Of a stretch of 35,000 nt of DNA, positions 22,098 through 34,770 are shown piece by piece. Positions within the stretch are counted from its first letter, which is position 1; the number at the start of each line of letters is the position of its first letter. The stretch spans positions 5,001 to 40,000 of the forward strand of contig JABUQX010014242.1 of the NCBI GenBank assembly GCA_015478945.1. Direction: 5' to 3'. Under the pieces are notes generated by a model. That model ran no database searches, was not told the origin of the DNA, and saw only the letters and a program-made list of their open reading frames with translations. Made by a program: the position numbers and the translations under genes. Source of the DNA: Trachelipus rathkii. Taxonomy: Eukaryota; Arthropoda; Malacostraca; Isopoda; Trachelipodidae.

Positions 22098-23040
22098 CCA
22101 ATCTTAAAGAGATATATCCTGTAACCTTATTTCTTTCCTGTTCCTGATATCTAGATAAAATAGTTTTTAAGGATTAATTACTTGGCCACCACCACCTGCA
22201 CCACATAGTAACGTTATAACAATCTCTATTTACTAAGTACTACGCATAATGATCAAGACTATTAGTGATATCGCAATATTAACTATCTGTATGACGCAAC
22301 GTACTATTGATTATCAACTGATACAATTATACATTTTATGTAAAAGCTAAATAGACACATACACTCATTATGGAGTTAACTCACTTTATGTACTAATATA
22401 TTATTATTATTTTTATTCAAACAGTAGTTGATCAATTTGCGTTGATTTTCTATTACTTAATATCTGTTTATATGTTTCAATTACAATTTCTATGTCCTAA
22501 GCTATTTTCCTCAAAACAAAAACATTATATGTCGAATGATCTACTTCCTTCACTATACTTATAATATGATATTAATTTTGATAACTTGTATTATATATCT
22601 TAATTTCGACCTACTTATTACTAAAATAAATTTATTTTTTATACACGATATTAACTCATTATTTATATATTCTACTGGCCTAAACAAAATTTGTACGACA
22701 ATAACATATTATACATTGTAACGTATATTATTATCCAGGTAACTTGTTGCCTCCTATTCTACGAATATGAACTCCTTTATTCACTATATAGATTGGCTTA
22801 CTATATTATTTTTATAGAGATAACATAGTAGGTGATGAAAATAATACAATTAATAACAAAACAATTCAAGTCCTAGTTGTAACGTAATTCACAATAAAAA
22901 CATCGAAAAATAATATATATATATATTATACAAATTGTTAATAATGAGATAGCTAATAAATAATGCTAAATATAGTCAAAAACATATTCAATTTCTGTAC
23001 TATATATGTGATAGAGCGACTTAAACTGATTATTCTACGA
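22098..23040. other. No gene recognised
   Basis: AT-rich DNA without supported features. A short TATATA run sits near 22914-22926. Confidence 0.4.
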
Positions 23041-23046
23041 TAACAC

Positions 23047-23153
23047 TGCCGATTCGTCTAATCGGCAAAGATCTGCTAGCGTGTTTGCAGTTCAATCGTT
23101 CGATGGCATCATGCTACCGTCATCGGACAAATCGGCGAATTATTTTGCCGATT
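23047..23153. repeat. Paired hairpins built from four GCCGATT motifs
   Basis: The left hairpin is TGCCGATT-CGTCT-AATCGGCA (23047-23067). The right hairpin has AATCGGC (23130-23136) and GCCGATT (23147-23153). The 62 bp between them are less AT-rich than the surroundings. The symmetric ends suggest a tiny MITE-like or solo-end element. No target duplication was identified. Confidence 0.55.
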
Positions 23154-23789
23154 AAACTATAGTAAACAATACTTAGTCTACAGAATTTCTGTGGTGAATA
23201 ATTTAAAATTCCTCCATGCTTCCAATATGTGCATAAGTCTTGCTATCCATCATCCTTTAATATCTTGATGATACCTCATTCGTTTCATGCTCACATTATT
23301 AAAATCTAACATCTAATATTATTCCGTGCAAACCTATACTAATAGAATAATACTCACTTATATAAATTAAGTAAATCCTAATTAATTAATATCCCTAGAT
23401 CCTTTTAGAATGCTGTGTAACTTTATTATATTAATCCTGAAAGTTAAAATTTCTAGCCCTTTTTTTATTACTAACCTGATTACTACCATAGTATGTACCA
23501 ATATATTAATGTTGCTCAAAAATTTATATACTATGATACAACCCATGAGACAATAAAAGCTTTTCCATTTTAGGTACTTCAATATATCAGTCATTGAACT
23601 ATGTCAAGTTTTATATACTAATAATCCTTATAATGATTTGGCGTAAATATTGTGAAGTATCTACTATAAGAATTCCAGCTTTGGTTTCATCCTATATCAC
23701 AAAAACTATGGAAAAAATCTCAAATAATTATTTAAAACATTTCATACCATACTTGAGTCTTAGAGACCCTTAAAACACAATATGCTAAT

Positions 23790-23872
23790 TATACTAACGG
23801 ACCTAAAAATTATTCGCTAGAAAATATATTAACGGACCTAGATAATTATATAAGGGACCTAGAGAGTAATTT
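23790..23872. repeat. Three short direct repeats (GGACCTA motif)
   Basis: ACGGACCTAAAAATTAT, ACGGACCTAGATAATTAT and GGGACCTAGAGAGTAATT lie in tandem, 25-40 bp apart, in AT-rich sequence. Confidence 0.5.
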
Positions 23873-25997
23873 TCCCCCTGATATAAACTCAAGTGTTCGT
23901 TAATGATTATTTTTAGTTAACCATATACATGATTACCCATCTATTGTTTTCCTCTTAATAGAGAGCTCATTTAGACACTTCAGTCCCAGTGTTCTCTCTT
24001 CATATGTATCCTACTTATCTTATGCGTTCTAATTCATCCACCAATGCTCATCCTTCCAAGACCAACAGCACTATCATATACACATGACTTATTATACTTC
24101 CTACACCCACTCTTGTCATGAACTGACATCCTTCCAAGTGACAGATGAATCGCCCACTATCTCCTAAATCAACGTCAATCATTAGCGTCGTACAGGTGAA
24201 AAAACAAAAAGTCGTTCCCAATCAGATTATCGTTACTCTCTCTGTCGATTCCAGAATTTTCACTTAATGGTGAAGTTGACCTATTGTGAGATAATACAGG
24301 ATGCTTGTCCATTTACTTACTCAACTTATTCCTCTTCCTCCAGTGAGTATCAAATAATAGACACATACTATCAAGCTTGAGAACGGTCGTTGAGATCGCC
24401 AAGTAATCAGCCCCTTCAAAATATCGTCCTATTCTTCTGGCAAAATATGTCATCGTCGGATCTAATTAGTTGTAACTGACAGTTCCAGATGGAATAAATG
24501 TGTATGATGATCAGGAGTGTGATCGCGAGACAGGTTAGAGTATCAGATTAGAAAGGCAAAAATTTGATTTGCTCTCTTAGTTACTCGAACAAGTATTCTA
24601 CTGTCAAATCGGATGGATATAATGAAGAATTTAGTTTTGGTAGTCCATCTCTAATCATGCGTAAGTTATAATAGATTATATGACTTGTGAAAAAATATGA
24701 GATTCGGCCACAGGACGCAATGACATTACATGTCAGACTTAGATCGTCGTGAAAAGTCAGATCTTGCTGGTGAAGTATCGTGATACTGCTGCCGTATTGA
24801 ACTAAAATCATTTGTGTTTTGATTCTCGCCTTCCTGGGGAACTGCGTTATCCCTTAGAACTAAAGTTACTTTTTTTAATAAGATCCACATTATCATTTCA
24901 CTGGTCTCGATATTTCGCACTTCAGTCATCGAACTCCATCCTGGATGTCTCTTCGGATCAATGTCGAAATGCATAGTTGACTATTTTCTGAGGATATTAC
25001 GATTATGTTTTTTAAGCCATCGGGGGATGGACATCGTGAATAGCAGTTATCAGTGTTCATTATCGACGCACGAGTCGCCGCCTATGTCACGTGGAAAATT
25101 TTTTCTGAAACTCAAATTACTTTATCTATCTTTTCTACTACACACTACCTTCGGACTAAGCCTCTCTCATCAATTCTAAGTAGAGGTAATAGCCAAAACA
25201 AAAATAATCATCTCGTATAAGATGTATCATTCTTTGCCTCAAGCGCAAAATTAGACCGACCATCACTAGAAGCACTATGACAAGCTCTTATTCAGTGCGT
25301 CAGTATATTAATTCTCTACCAGACGAACACAATACTATTAGCCAGAGACTCGAAAGTAGAATCCAGCAGAAGCCCAAAGGTACTGTGATCTTATATGGTA
25401 CACCCGACATGCACATCTTCCTAGACTGGAGGTTACTCAACCCAACACCTGCTATCTACTCTAAAGTTGCAAGTCAGATATTCTTCACTAGTCTAACTCC
25501 TCTGCTACGAGAAGACCAAGTCCAAGGTGATTTAGCAGAAACTGGGTGATATCTCAACAGGCGGAGTGCATATACAGTCCTCGAGCTACCTTGCCTAACT
25601 GACCATATGTTCTGAAAATAGAAAAAAAAATAAGATATAAAGGTAAGCCCCTTTAAAAAGAAAATTAAAACGATACTTACTGTAAATAATGACTATATTA
25701 AGAATAGACAGATAAAGCTACAACTCGCCTCCGCAAAGAGTTTGAGGTCAATAGAGACTTGATAGCTTACAGAAAACCGCCTTATGAAGCTCATCTCTAA
25801 TGCCCTGAGAGCCCAATCTCTGTACAACATAAAAGTCATTGCGAATCGGCAGCACTCGAAAGCAGAGCCCTCTCAGATATTCATGAGAATCATAACTCAC
25901 AAATTCACAATGGACCGAGAATTCGCGACTGCGTAGGAAAAAATAATTTTTTTTGTTCGGCCAGTGTTATACCAACAAATGTTCTAGTTTATGCTTC
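23873..25997. other. No gene recognised
   Basis: Mixed-composition DNA. Frames of 76-90 codons (24581-24811 -, 24726-24974 -, 25277-25549 +) overlap each other or stand alone and show no known motifs. Confidence 0.4.
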
Positions 25998-26118
25998 TTT
26001 TCTTATTTATATATATATAATAAATATAATATTAATATATATATATATATATATGTTAATTATATTATATATATATAATATAAATATTATACTATTATTA
26101 TATTATAATATATTAAAA
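25998..26118. repeat. (TA)n-rich tract
   Basis: Imperfect TA repeat left of a possible hAT terminus. Confidence 0.95.
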
Positions 26119-26173
26119 GCTTTATAAAATTTCAAGCTCCACCCCCCTAGGTTGGTAAGCTGGCGACGCCCAG
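26119..26173. mobile_element. Possible hAT-like right terminus
   Basis: A short non-TA island contains a CCCCCC run, then CTGGCGACGCCCAG ending at 26173 right before another TA tract. On the minus strand this opens CTGGGCGTCGCCAG and then a G run, similar to the CAGGGGCGT(C/A)GCCAGG...GGGGG style of some hAT families. No partner end and no target duplication are visible. Confidence 0.35.
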
Positions 26174-26206
26174 ATATATATAATATACAATATAATATAT
26201 AGATAT

Positions 26207-26240
<34 letters not shown>

Positions 26241-26244
26241 TATT
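26174..26244. repeat. (TA)n-rich tract
   Basis: Imperfect TA repeat. Confidence 0.95.
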
Positions 26245-28411
26245 TAGTAAGCTCGCAGCAACAGGATAACAAGAGGAATAAGTCTCACAGCTAATCAGAA
26301 CTCCTGTTACTATTGAAAGCCCCTAAGAACCGTTGTCAGATGTGAAGTTTCCAGACATAATTTATTGTTCATGTTATAATAGGCCAAAGATGTTTATATT
26401 GTCAACAGGAGAGACGGACAAACCACTCGAAGAGATAGGAAGTTAGAAATAGTATTTGAGAAGGATATTATCAAGAAGTTCTGTTCTCTATAAAGAGTGC
26501 TAGAGTTCAGCAATAAAATTTTCTTCAGTCACGAGAAAAGAGCATCGAATTAAAGTTATAGTAAGAGCTAATGCAATTCAGAAGCAAGAGAGCCTAAGCC
26601 CAGTTGTAACCGTAGTCCGGACATAGTCAGGGTTCAAGCATATACGCGGAACGGTAATCCGCAAAGCTGTGATCGGGTAGAAGTTAGAAGTCGCCGGTGA
26701 GACTCATTAGTGAAATAATCGGAGAGAACCAGCAGTAACAGAGACAAAAGCTCGAGAACGACATATGGTTACACAGGAAAGAGTGCATATAGCGTACCGG
26801 CCTCTCACTCTATACAGTCTCTGATTTCTTAGTGTCTGACTTACCACCATCTTCTAAAAGAAACCTAGATCAATAAGTTAAGCAAAACCGTTAATAGCTA
26901 AATCAACTACAAATAGGTTACGGTTGGGATGTTTTGCTCAGCAACCTCTAGTTCCCATCCCAATCCTCGCACAAATCGCTTTGGCTGTGCAGGCAGCCAC
27001 CAGCAGTTCTATGGTCTTCACCGTAATTACGAAGAGCGAAAAACCGATACATCTATCTCACGATTAGACTGCTAATAAGTGCGAGGATGAAAGAAACTTC
27101 CTCTCAACACTTAGCAATTGTCCGTACTGTATGCTTAACTCTCGACTTAGACACATGTATCTCATCCTCCTAAGCGTTCGCTACAAAAGTATCCATCAAG
27201 CGTATATAGAAATAGAATACAAGTGAGAGTCATCAACATCTCATATTCTTTCTCATATACTCATTCAACCTTGTATTTTATGAGATACTCGCTGCCGATA
27301 TAAGTGATCATAGCCTCCTATCGCCCACACGCTGTTGTTTAATGTCGATATGGTATCCATGTTATCGAATCTTTCCAGAGCTAATGATCCGCGTTATTAC
27401 GTTTACATATAGTTATTTATACAGAGAATTAGTGAGCAGGCCCGAGAAATATCATGTGCACTAATCGAGTTGACCAACGGAGACATTAAGCTATACACCT
27501 ACTACGACGCACCTCAGATGATTTCGTATATATCAGGAGAAAGACCATATTTTCTACAGTAATGCTAGTAGATAAAATTCGATTCAGTAAGAGAATCCAA
27601 GGAGGTTACGCCACTTTCCTTTATGAAAGCTACCTGCTTTGCTCGTTCGAAAGAGTTATTACCCTGCAATCCTTTACTAGCTGAATTAAAAATACTGAGT
27701 ATATAAAGTATAATATTGAGACCGAGATATTTCTTCTACACACCCTAGATAGCATCTTTATCTCAGCTACTGATAATCCTGCCAGAGAACATAGTTAACT
27801 ATATCAACCATAAGATTAGTGAAAAATTTAGTTTAGAATGCAATAATGAATGCAGGAAAAAGTATTTAGTCATGAAGAAGGAATGAAAACCGCTCATCCC
27901 TATTAATCAACGATACAGTCTCCCTCCGTATCTTTAAATCTTATATACTAATATAGCATTCAATATTCCTTATACTTACTGATTAGTAATGCCAGTAGCA
28001 TGCGAATCATCTGACTAATATTGGAACCGCTTATCTTTAAGTTCCTTGCTGCGTATATTATTATCATTATTATTGTTATACTCCAAATACATATATGAAC
28101 AGCCACTTGACCTAAGAAAACCTAACGGCAATACAAATATGATACTCCTCTCTATGACTTAATTTACTATATCACCGATATCTAGAAATTAATACTTCTA
28201 TAAATCTTCTCATATCAAACTTCATTATTATTATGGATTTAATTATTATTTTATATATTTAAATATATTTAAGAGAATTAATAATTTTGTTTATAATCAA
28301 AGAATTAACACTGCATGAATCCCTCGACTAAAAACTACCTAGTACGAGAGCGCTGTTCACCCCGTACCCCCTCTTTCTACAAGCCCTGTTATGTGCAAAT
28401 ATAATTCTATA
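26245..28411. other. No gene recognised; one short inverted repeat
   Basis: Unique DNA. It is purine-biased on the plus strand at about 26250-26780. TTGGGATG (26924-26931) and CATCCCAA (26956-26963) form a possible stem. Neither strand gives an open frame longer than about 60 codons. Confidence 0.4.
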
Positions 28412-28452
28412 TTACCCAATAACATAAGATATATAATCTTATGTTATACGGT
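28412..28452. repeat. Near-perfect palindrome
   Basis: ATAACATAAGAT and its exact complement flank a 5-nt ATATA loop. TTACC/GGTAA extends the stem across a 2-bp mismatch. A transcript would form a 17-bp hairpin. Confidence 0.7.
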
Positions 28453-29204
28453 AAAATTATATCCATATAGTATATATATATAGTATAAGGTTGCCTCCAA
28501 TGGTACTACTAACGATCTATAATCCAGTATAATATGCATAGCTACAAATGCATTATATACTTAAACAACTTACATATAATATATCCATATAATTTCCAAG
28601 TTCTGATCAACTTTCAACTCTACGTGATCCCCCTTCCCGAAATGAAAGTCATCTTTTTTTTTATCCACTAATTAAATCGTCATGGATTAAAGTCTTCAAT
28701 GTTCTCGTGAAATTTTTCTCATGCAACCTAATTAATCTCATACAGATTATCAAGACAAAATATTCATATAACTTATCAATCCGCAACAGATAATTATTTC
28801 CTACATAAACATATATTATTACCATTACCTTTAATATTATTTACACGTGTTAGCAACTTAAAAATCCCGTATATTGCTTTTTATACTACTAATATTTTGC
28901 TGTTTTTTGTAGCGCACTTCCATGCAAAACTCATTTTTAATAAGAGCTTTCTTTTATTCGTATGTTTTTCTTTATTTTCTAATTAATGCTTGATGACTAA
29001 GAATATTGAATGAAAAAAAAATTGAAAAATAGTCGGAAATATTGTAGCGTTGCCATCACATGCTTAGGAAAAATTCATCCTGGAACTCTTAGTTTATAAT
29101 CCATATTAATACTGTTAACGTTCTGTTATTCTCTTTCTACACGTATTCAGCCGGATTGGAATATCTGCATTACATATACTTTCGTCTCCCATAAGAATAA
29201 GTTT
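28453..29204. other. No gene recognised
   Basis: AT-rich spacer without supported genes. Confidence 0.45.
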
Positions 29205-29500
29205 ATACTATATATAACTATATAACGATATACTATAATATAATATTATATATATATATAATATATATATAAATATTATATTATAATATATATATTATAT
29301 AATATAATAATAGATATAATATATTATATATCTACTATAAATATAATAATATACATATATAATATAATAATAATATAATATAATATAATATATATAATAT
29401 ATTATATATATATTAATATTAAATATAAATTCACTTATATATATATTATATATATATACTACATACATTTAATAATATACATATATAATAGAACATATCT
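29205..29500. repeat. Long (TA)n-rich tract
   Basis: About 295 bp of imperfect TA and TAATA repeat. Confidence 0.95.
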
Positions 29501-30186
29501 TAAATGAAAGAGTAATAGCTAATGTAAAGGAAAAGTAGATTTTTTCGTGACATCTGGAGATTTAAGCTCTTTTTTTTTTTCACTTAAATAAGCACAACCA
29601 GGGAATTTGTCCTTTCCTGTATACTATAATATATATCCAGTATAATGTGAGCGTACTAGATCAATTATTAACATTTTATATGGCAACATTTACTCAGACA
29701 AAAGTAACCTTATCTTACGATCTTTGCATGAAATTGTTGTATCATGAATGTAGCACATTTAGACTGCATTCAAATACTCTCAAGAACATTTGATCAATTA
29801 AGTAGATCGCAGATACACATCTACGTGCACTATAATTATTCAAGCTAGTGTTAGCACAATTATGAACCGACTTATTCAAATATATGCACATTCGTAAACA
29901 AGAGGCGTCAAATAAAGGTATTCAAAGGTGGATGCAATCTAGTTTATTTCCAGGCTGCTATACGTTTTCCATTATGTCCGGCAAGACCGCCTTCAGCAGA
30001 GGCGACAACGTTTCCAAGCCGACAGAACAGCATTAGCAATAGGAGACAGTTCGTTTTTCTAAATTTATATTAACCAGTGCAACTAGCGGCTTTATCCAGA
30101 GAATGATCGATAATATTAATTTTCTGATGTTTCATTACGATTCCTCACTTCAGTATAGTTCAGATTTAGGCAGTATAATAATGGGG
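29501..30186. other. No gene recognised
   Basis: Unique DNA with no supported gene. A T10-11 run lies near 29570. Confidence 0.45.
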
Positions 30187-30227
30187 AATTATATTATATA
30201 ATATATAATATATATATATATATATAA
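30187..30227. repeat. Short (TA)n tract
   Basis: About 40 bp of TA repeat just before the second LINE relic. Confidence 0.9.
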
Positions 30228-30339
30228 CTTATACCTAACTTTTCTTCCTCTCCTCCCACAAGACTGGGTTAAGTCGTAGACATTCCCAGAAACAGAAATC
30301 GTGGAAGAACATATGAAGCAAAGTCGAAAGAAATCTCAC

Positions 30340-31900
30340 TCTTTACCGGCCACTTTATTATACCTTTTTGTGAGAACTCTCGCAGTCAGGAAAATCCACC
30401 CTAAGAGCTTCACGGACCGCGACGGAACCTCACCGTATGCATCCGTCAATTGGGTTCCATCCCTGGGCCATGACGCTACACCCATACCTTCTTCATCAAA
30501 CCACGCCACTTCACTTCCTACTTATGCAACATTCTTTTCCTCTGCCAAACTCATCATTTCCTCCTCCACTATTCCCTTAACTGAACTCAATCCACTTCTC
30601 TGTTTCTTTCCTTATGCCGCGTCAATTCCCACCACACTCAACCACTTAACATCATTTAACCACCAACTATCTGTCCTCCTTCCAGACCAACCATCTCACA
30701 TCTACTTTCATTATTCTCTTCATTAACCCCTTGTCTCACCATCACACAACTCTCTAAACGTTCATCCCAATTTTATGAATTCTTCTCACACAAACACACC
30801 CCTAAGATTGTCCATTCTGAACACATTGCATAACCAATACCTCTTACTCCAACCTAGTCTCACCTACTATTTACATTAACAGTAATCAACATCCCTCATG
30901 TAGACCCTAGTGCACTCAAACTTGTCCCTTTAATGCCACCAACTATTTAATCTCTCACCACCACCTTTCTCCTTACAACTTTCCGACTACACTCTGCCTC
31001 AATCCTACTTTTTAATTTTACATCCCAACATTTTATCTCTAATCTATTAAACCAGACACTTTTTCCAGCTCTTCACCACTCAAACCTAACTTCCACCACG
31101 CAAGGACTGTCACTCACAAACATACCTATCACTACTTATCTACGTTTAATATCAAACCTCTCCTTTACAATACACCTAACCAAAATCTCTCTACCTAATC
31201 TCTCAAACTCCTATCAAATCACCCACAAAAAACCAACATACATTCGCAATAAATAAATAGAGATAGAGACCACTCCAACCTCTTACCAAATCAAAGACCA
31301 CATATCAATTCTAAACACCAATCACTAACACAACCCCACCTCAAAATCTAATGCAAAACCCCCAAAAATCCAAAATAAAAATAAATTACCAAAGACATAA
31401 CACATCTCGTAGCACTCATTCTGCTATTATCATTATACCAATCACTTCGACATCTATACTTCTTTCACACGCTTCACTATCGCATACATACTTGCTTCCA
31501 TTTCAGAAGTTTACACAACCACAACATGCATATTGGACTAAAACCTCATAGAAGACTTTCCTCTCTAATCCTATCAACTACGCCTCTTGCAAATCCATTA
31601 TAAACCTAAATACAATTATTCCTTCTCCTACCTCTTTCACACATACATTTCCCGCGCCTCCATTGCTAATTATTAATTTTATTCACACACTCTTCTCCCT
31701 TTTTTATTAACTGCTTCCATTCCTTGTTTCTTTCAATATAATATCACACCTCTCCAGCTCCTTCATCACTCACCCACTCTTTCCGACACTAAATACCAGC
31801 ATATATCTATCCCTCAACACTCAATAAACTAATTCCCCTTAATACCTACGTACCATATCCACCCTCCGCCCATATATACAGCCCCCCCGGCCTTATCCAT
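30340..31900 (-). pseudogene. Non-LTR retrotransposon (LINE) reverse-transcriptase relic, copy 2
   Basis: More decayed copy of the same family as at 3063-3640, again on the minus strand. Landmarks in order are: a degraded RT palm region near 31150-31250 (no intact YADD box); EAECSRKVVRR at 31000-30968; a segment ending GMLI near 30890 that aligns with the VLHEG-PVL stretch of copy 1; VFRMDNLRGV (30824-30798); RELCDG (30752-30738); and a low-C tail to about 30340 that may include the post-RT region. Stops and frameshifts occur throughout. The sense strand is very poor in C. The left and right limits are approximate. The 141-codon plus-strand frame here is an antisense artefact of that composition. 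Confidence 0.7.
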
Positions 31901-33220
31901 CGCTCCCTCCTCCCTCCCAATCCCCTCCCGCGCACCCCTATTACCCCAAACGCTTTTATATCAACGTCCCAATCAATCTACATCACTCATTTATATATTA
32001 TTACACCCATATCTTCCAAATTATTCAAATTTCACTTTTCTTTCACCTCATATTTTAAGACATCATAACTAATTTAAACTCTTTGACAATGGACTACCAA
32101 AAATTCGTTCTTTATATTAATTTTACAAAAGAAACTATTATTTCCTGCACATATATTTCTAAAAATAGAGGGTTTCCAAACTTTAATTGATCTCTCAACT
32201 TTTCGAAAATTACTTTCAAAAACGATTTAAAGACAAAATCTCAGCTAAAATATAACAGGCCTAAGGAATTTTTAAACATGAGGTGCCTTTTCTCGCCGCA
32301 CCACCAACACCCCCAGTACCCCGACCCACAACCCTCGACCTTAACATTGATCGTGTTTTAAACTATCAAACTTTACACCAGTTTTCATTTACGATTAGGA
32401 TTTCGATGGAAACTAATAATCTGTACCCCCAATATCATCTTTATAAATTTTAAATGATTATAAACTTCCCTTCTAAGCAATTGCTAGATCTCTCTAGCGA
32501 GTAACTGATAATATAAATCAACAATATTTTGGATGACGCTTTTTTTAATCTCTCCTACATATGAGAAGCATATACGAAGCCTTCCATATGTATTACATGA
32601 GAATAAATCATATACCTCATAACCATTTTACATTTCATCCCCCCCCTATTCAGCTATAAATGCCTCATTCTTTCAGGAAACACGAATTCAATACAAGATC
32701 GAATGAATTTAGCCCAAACTAAGGACCGATCTTCCAGTTGCTTAGATCATCATGTATATTTGGCATCTCCAAACCGACACTTAAATGAAAATCTAAGCTA
32801 CCAATGTCTTTTTATATAACACTGATAGTGAGATATTACTTCTAAATTATCAGGACACTTAACACATGCAATCCGTAATCATTAATTTATTATTGTTCTA
32901 TTAAATATTCACTTTTATATTATTTATAACTTTTAATTACATTGGTAGGTATACTTTGGGTGTTAAAAGAGTGGTACTCATTAGTCATTGGTGGTAAGCT
33001 GGACAGATGGGAGGAGGATTGCTTCCCTATAACTAGTCGGGCTAAATGAGGGAATTATGGTGAGACGGTGTCCCACATCCCTCTTTTGCTCCCCACCACT
33101 AGGTTATACTCGCATATAATATCACCCATAATAGGGGTATGATACAGTAGTATTTAATATATGCTCGGGGTGTGATGAGTGGAGGGTTATTAGTGGGAGT
33201 CTAGGTAGTAGTATAGGGGT
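31901..33220. other. No gene recognised
   Basis: C/T-rich at first, then AT-rich unique DNA. No supported gene. The leftmost part could be the 5' end of the LINE relic. Confidence 0.4.
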
Positions 33221-33228
33221 ATGGAGTA

Positions 33229-33302
33229 GGGGGGGGGATATAGGTTATTTATCATAATATACTTACTTATAATATAATATAACGGTATCTACACCCCCCC
33301 CC
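33229..33302. repeat. G9 and C9 homopolymers in inverted arrangement
   Basis: Nine G at 33229-33237 and nine C at 33294-33302 are 56 bp apart, with partly complementary flanks, so the strand could fold on itself. Homopolymers of this kind are also sites of sequencing error. Confidence 0.6.
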
Positions 33303-33480
33303 ATATCTATAATAACATACTTTATTTCCTACACAGAAAACTTACTTTTTAGAATACATAAGAATCAAAAATCCAGTTACGTAGAAAAATTGATAAACAA
33401 GATTTTATATGTGCCAAGTTAAAAATGTTCATAATATTTCTATCTTGTCAAGTCACTTTGCATCTAATTTCAGTTACAAT

Positions 33481-33630
33481 GAGTTTGCAAGTACAAGCTA
33501 CTAAGACAAGTACATGCGCTTTAGAAACTGCAAATACAAGTACAGCATGACTCCAAAATATTGGTATTCTTCCGTCCAAGTACAAGTACATTATTTATTT
33601 TGTTACTTTAAAAACCCCCCCAGGGGCTAT
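33481..33630. repeat. CAAGTACA-motif patch
   Basis: Repeated CAAGTACAAG, ACAAGTACATG, ATACAAGTACAG and CAAGTACAAGTACATT over about 110 bp, then AAAACCCCCCCAGGGG. Clusters of such motifs next to a C/G-rich end are typical of transposon subterminal regions (hAT-like by analogy). No terminal repeat pair is shown. Confidence 0.4.
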
Positions 33631-33640
33631 TTGTAGGATT

Positions 33641-33805
33641 TCGTATTATATATATAATATATATTAAATATTATATATAAAATATCATCTTGTAGTTCAT
33701 GTATACGCTACTAGTGGGGGTATATAATATATATATACTACTATCTTAATATAGATAATATATCATACTAGATATATTATTCATATATATATATATATAT
33801 ACAAT
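33641..33805. repeat. (TA)n-rich tract
   Basis: Imperfect TA repeats in two blocks around a short insert near 33690-33720. Confidence 0.9.
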
Positions 33806-34084
33806 ATCTTATTGCACATAAGCAGCAGAGAATAGCTCGACAAGCACAGTGATCATATACCAGAATACATACTTTTATATCCTTCAGCACTCTGATCATT
33901 ATAGGCTGAGAACCGCTGAATTCATGCAAATAATGATATTATCGTCTGTATAACGTATTATCGTTCATGATACAATTCGAAAGAACATAAGAAATAAATT
34001 ATTGAAAACATATTTCGCTTAATTGTTCAATTATGTTATAATTTTTAATTACTTTTAACTAACTTGAATGTCAAGAGTATTTAA
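33806..34084. other. No gene recognised
   Basis: AT-rich unique spacer. Confidence 0.45.
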
Positions 34085-34320
34085 TTTACATTAGCATTAT
34101 TATATTATATTAAGTAATTATTTAATTAATTATATTTAATTTAATTATTAATTTATATATATATATAGGATACTGTATTATCATTATTAATAATATATAA
34201 GTAGTGAATATATTAATTTTTATTATATATTATATAATATTAATATTATAATCATTTATTAGTAATAATAATATACTATAATTAGATATAGTATAATTAT
34301 TTGATTACTACTATTATTTA
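34085..34320. repeat. A/T-only low-complexity tract
   Basis: TAATTA and TTAAT-type simple sequence, less regular than the TA tracts. Confidence 0.8.
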
Positions 34321-34770
34321 TTCTCATACAACTTAATGTAAGGAGATCCCTAACCAATACGAACTCCCATAGTATAATTTATCATTAATTTAATGCGATA
34401 TCCCGACTCCCTGAACTGACGATGGACCCCATCAGCTCTAAACCATTAATTTACACACATCGTCACATAGCAAACACTCTCTCGAACCATCACGAGCTGC
34501 ACATAGCAAATCATACCAGATCAACAGCTACGTACTAAAGAAAATCAATAGTCACCTATGTCGTCAATATATTAATTTCATCAGCAGACACCCTGTCACA
34601 CACTATTCGCCCATCACAACAAATCCACACTCACACACAACAATCAAAAATCATATCAGTTCTTAAGAAGGAAAAAGACCAGTTCTTGAAGAAAAGAGAA
34701 AAAAGAATTGCTGTTCAGATACGATATGGGATAATCTTTTAGGTGTTATGGACCGTAAAGTAGGAAAGTG

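Noticed and set aside
25277..25549. 90-codon plus-strand frame
   Set aside because: No motif, no neighbouring exon-like frames and no repeat relationship.
30301..30726. 141-codon plus-strand frame rich in S, P and T
   Set aside because: It is antisense to the LINE relic. Its openness follows from the C/T-rich, G-poor composition.
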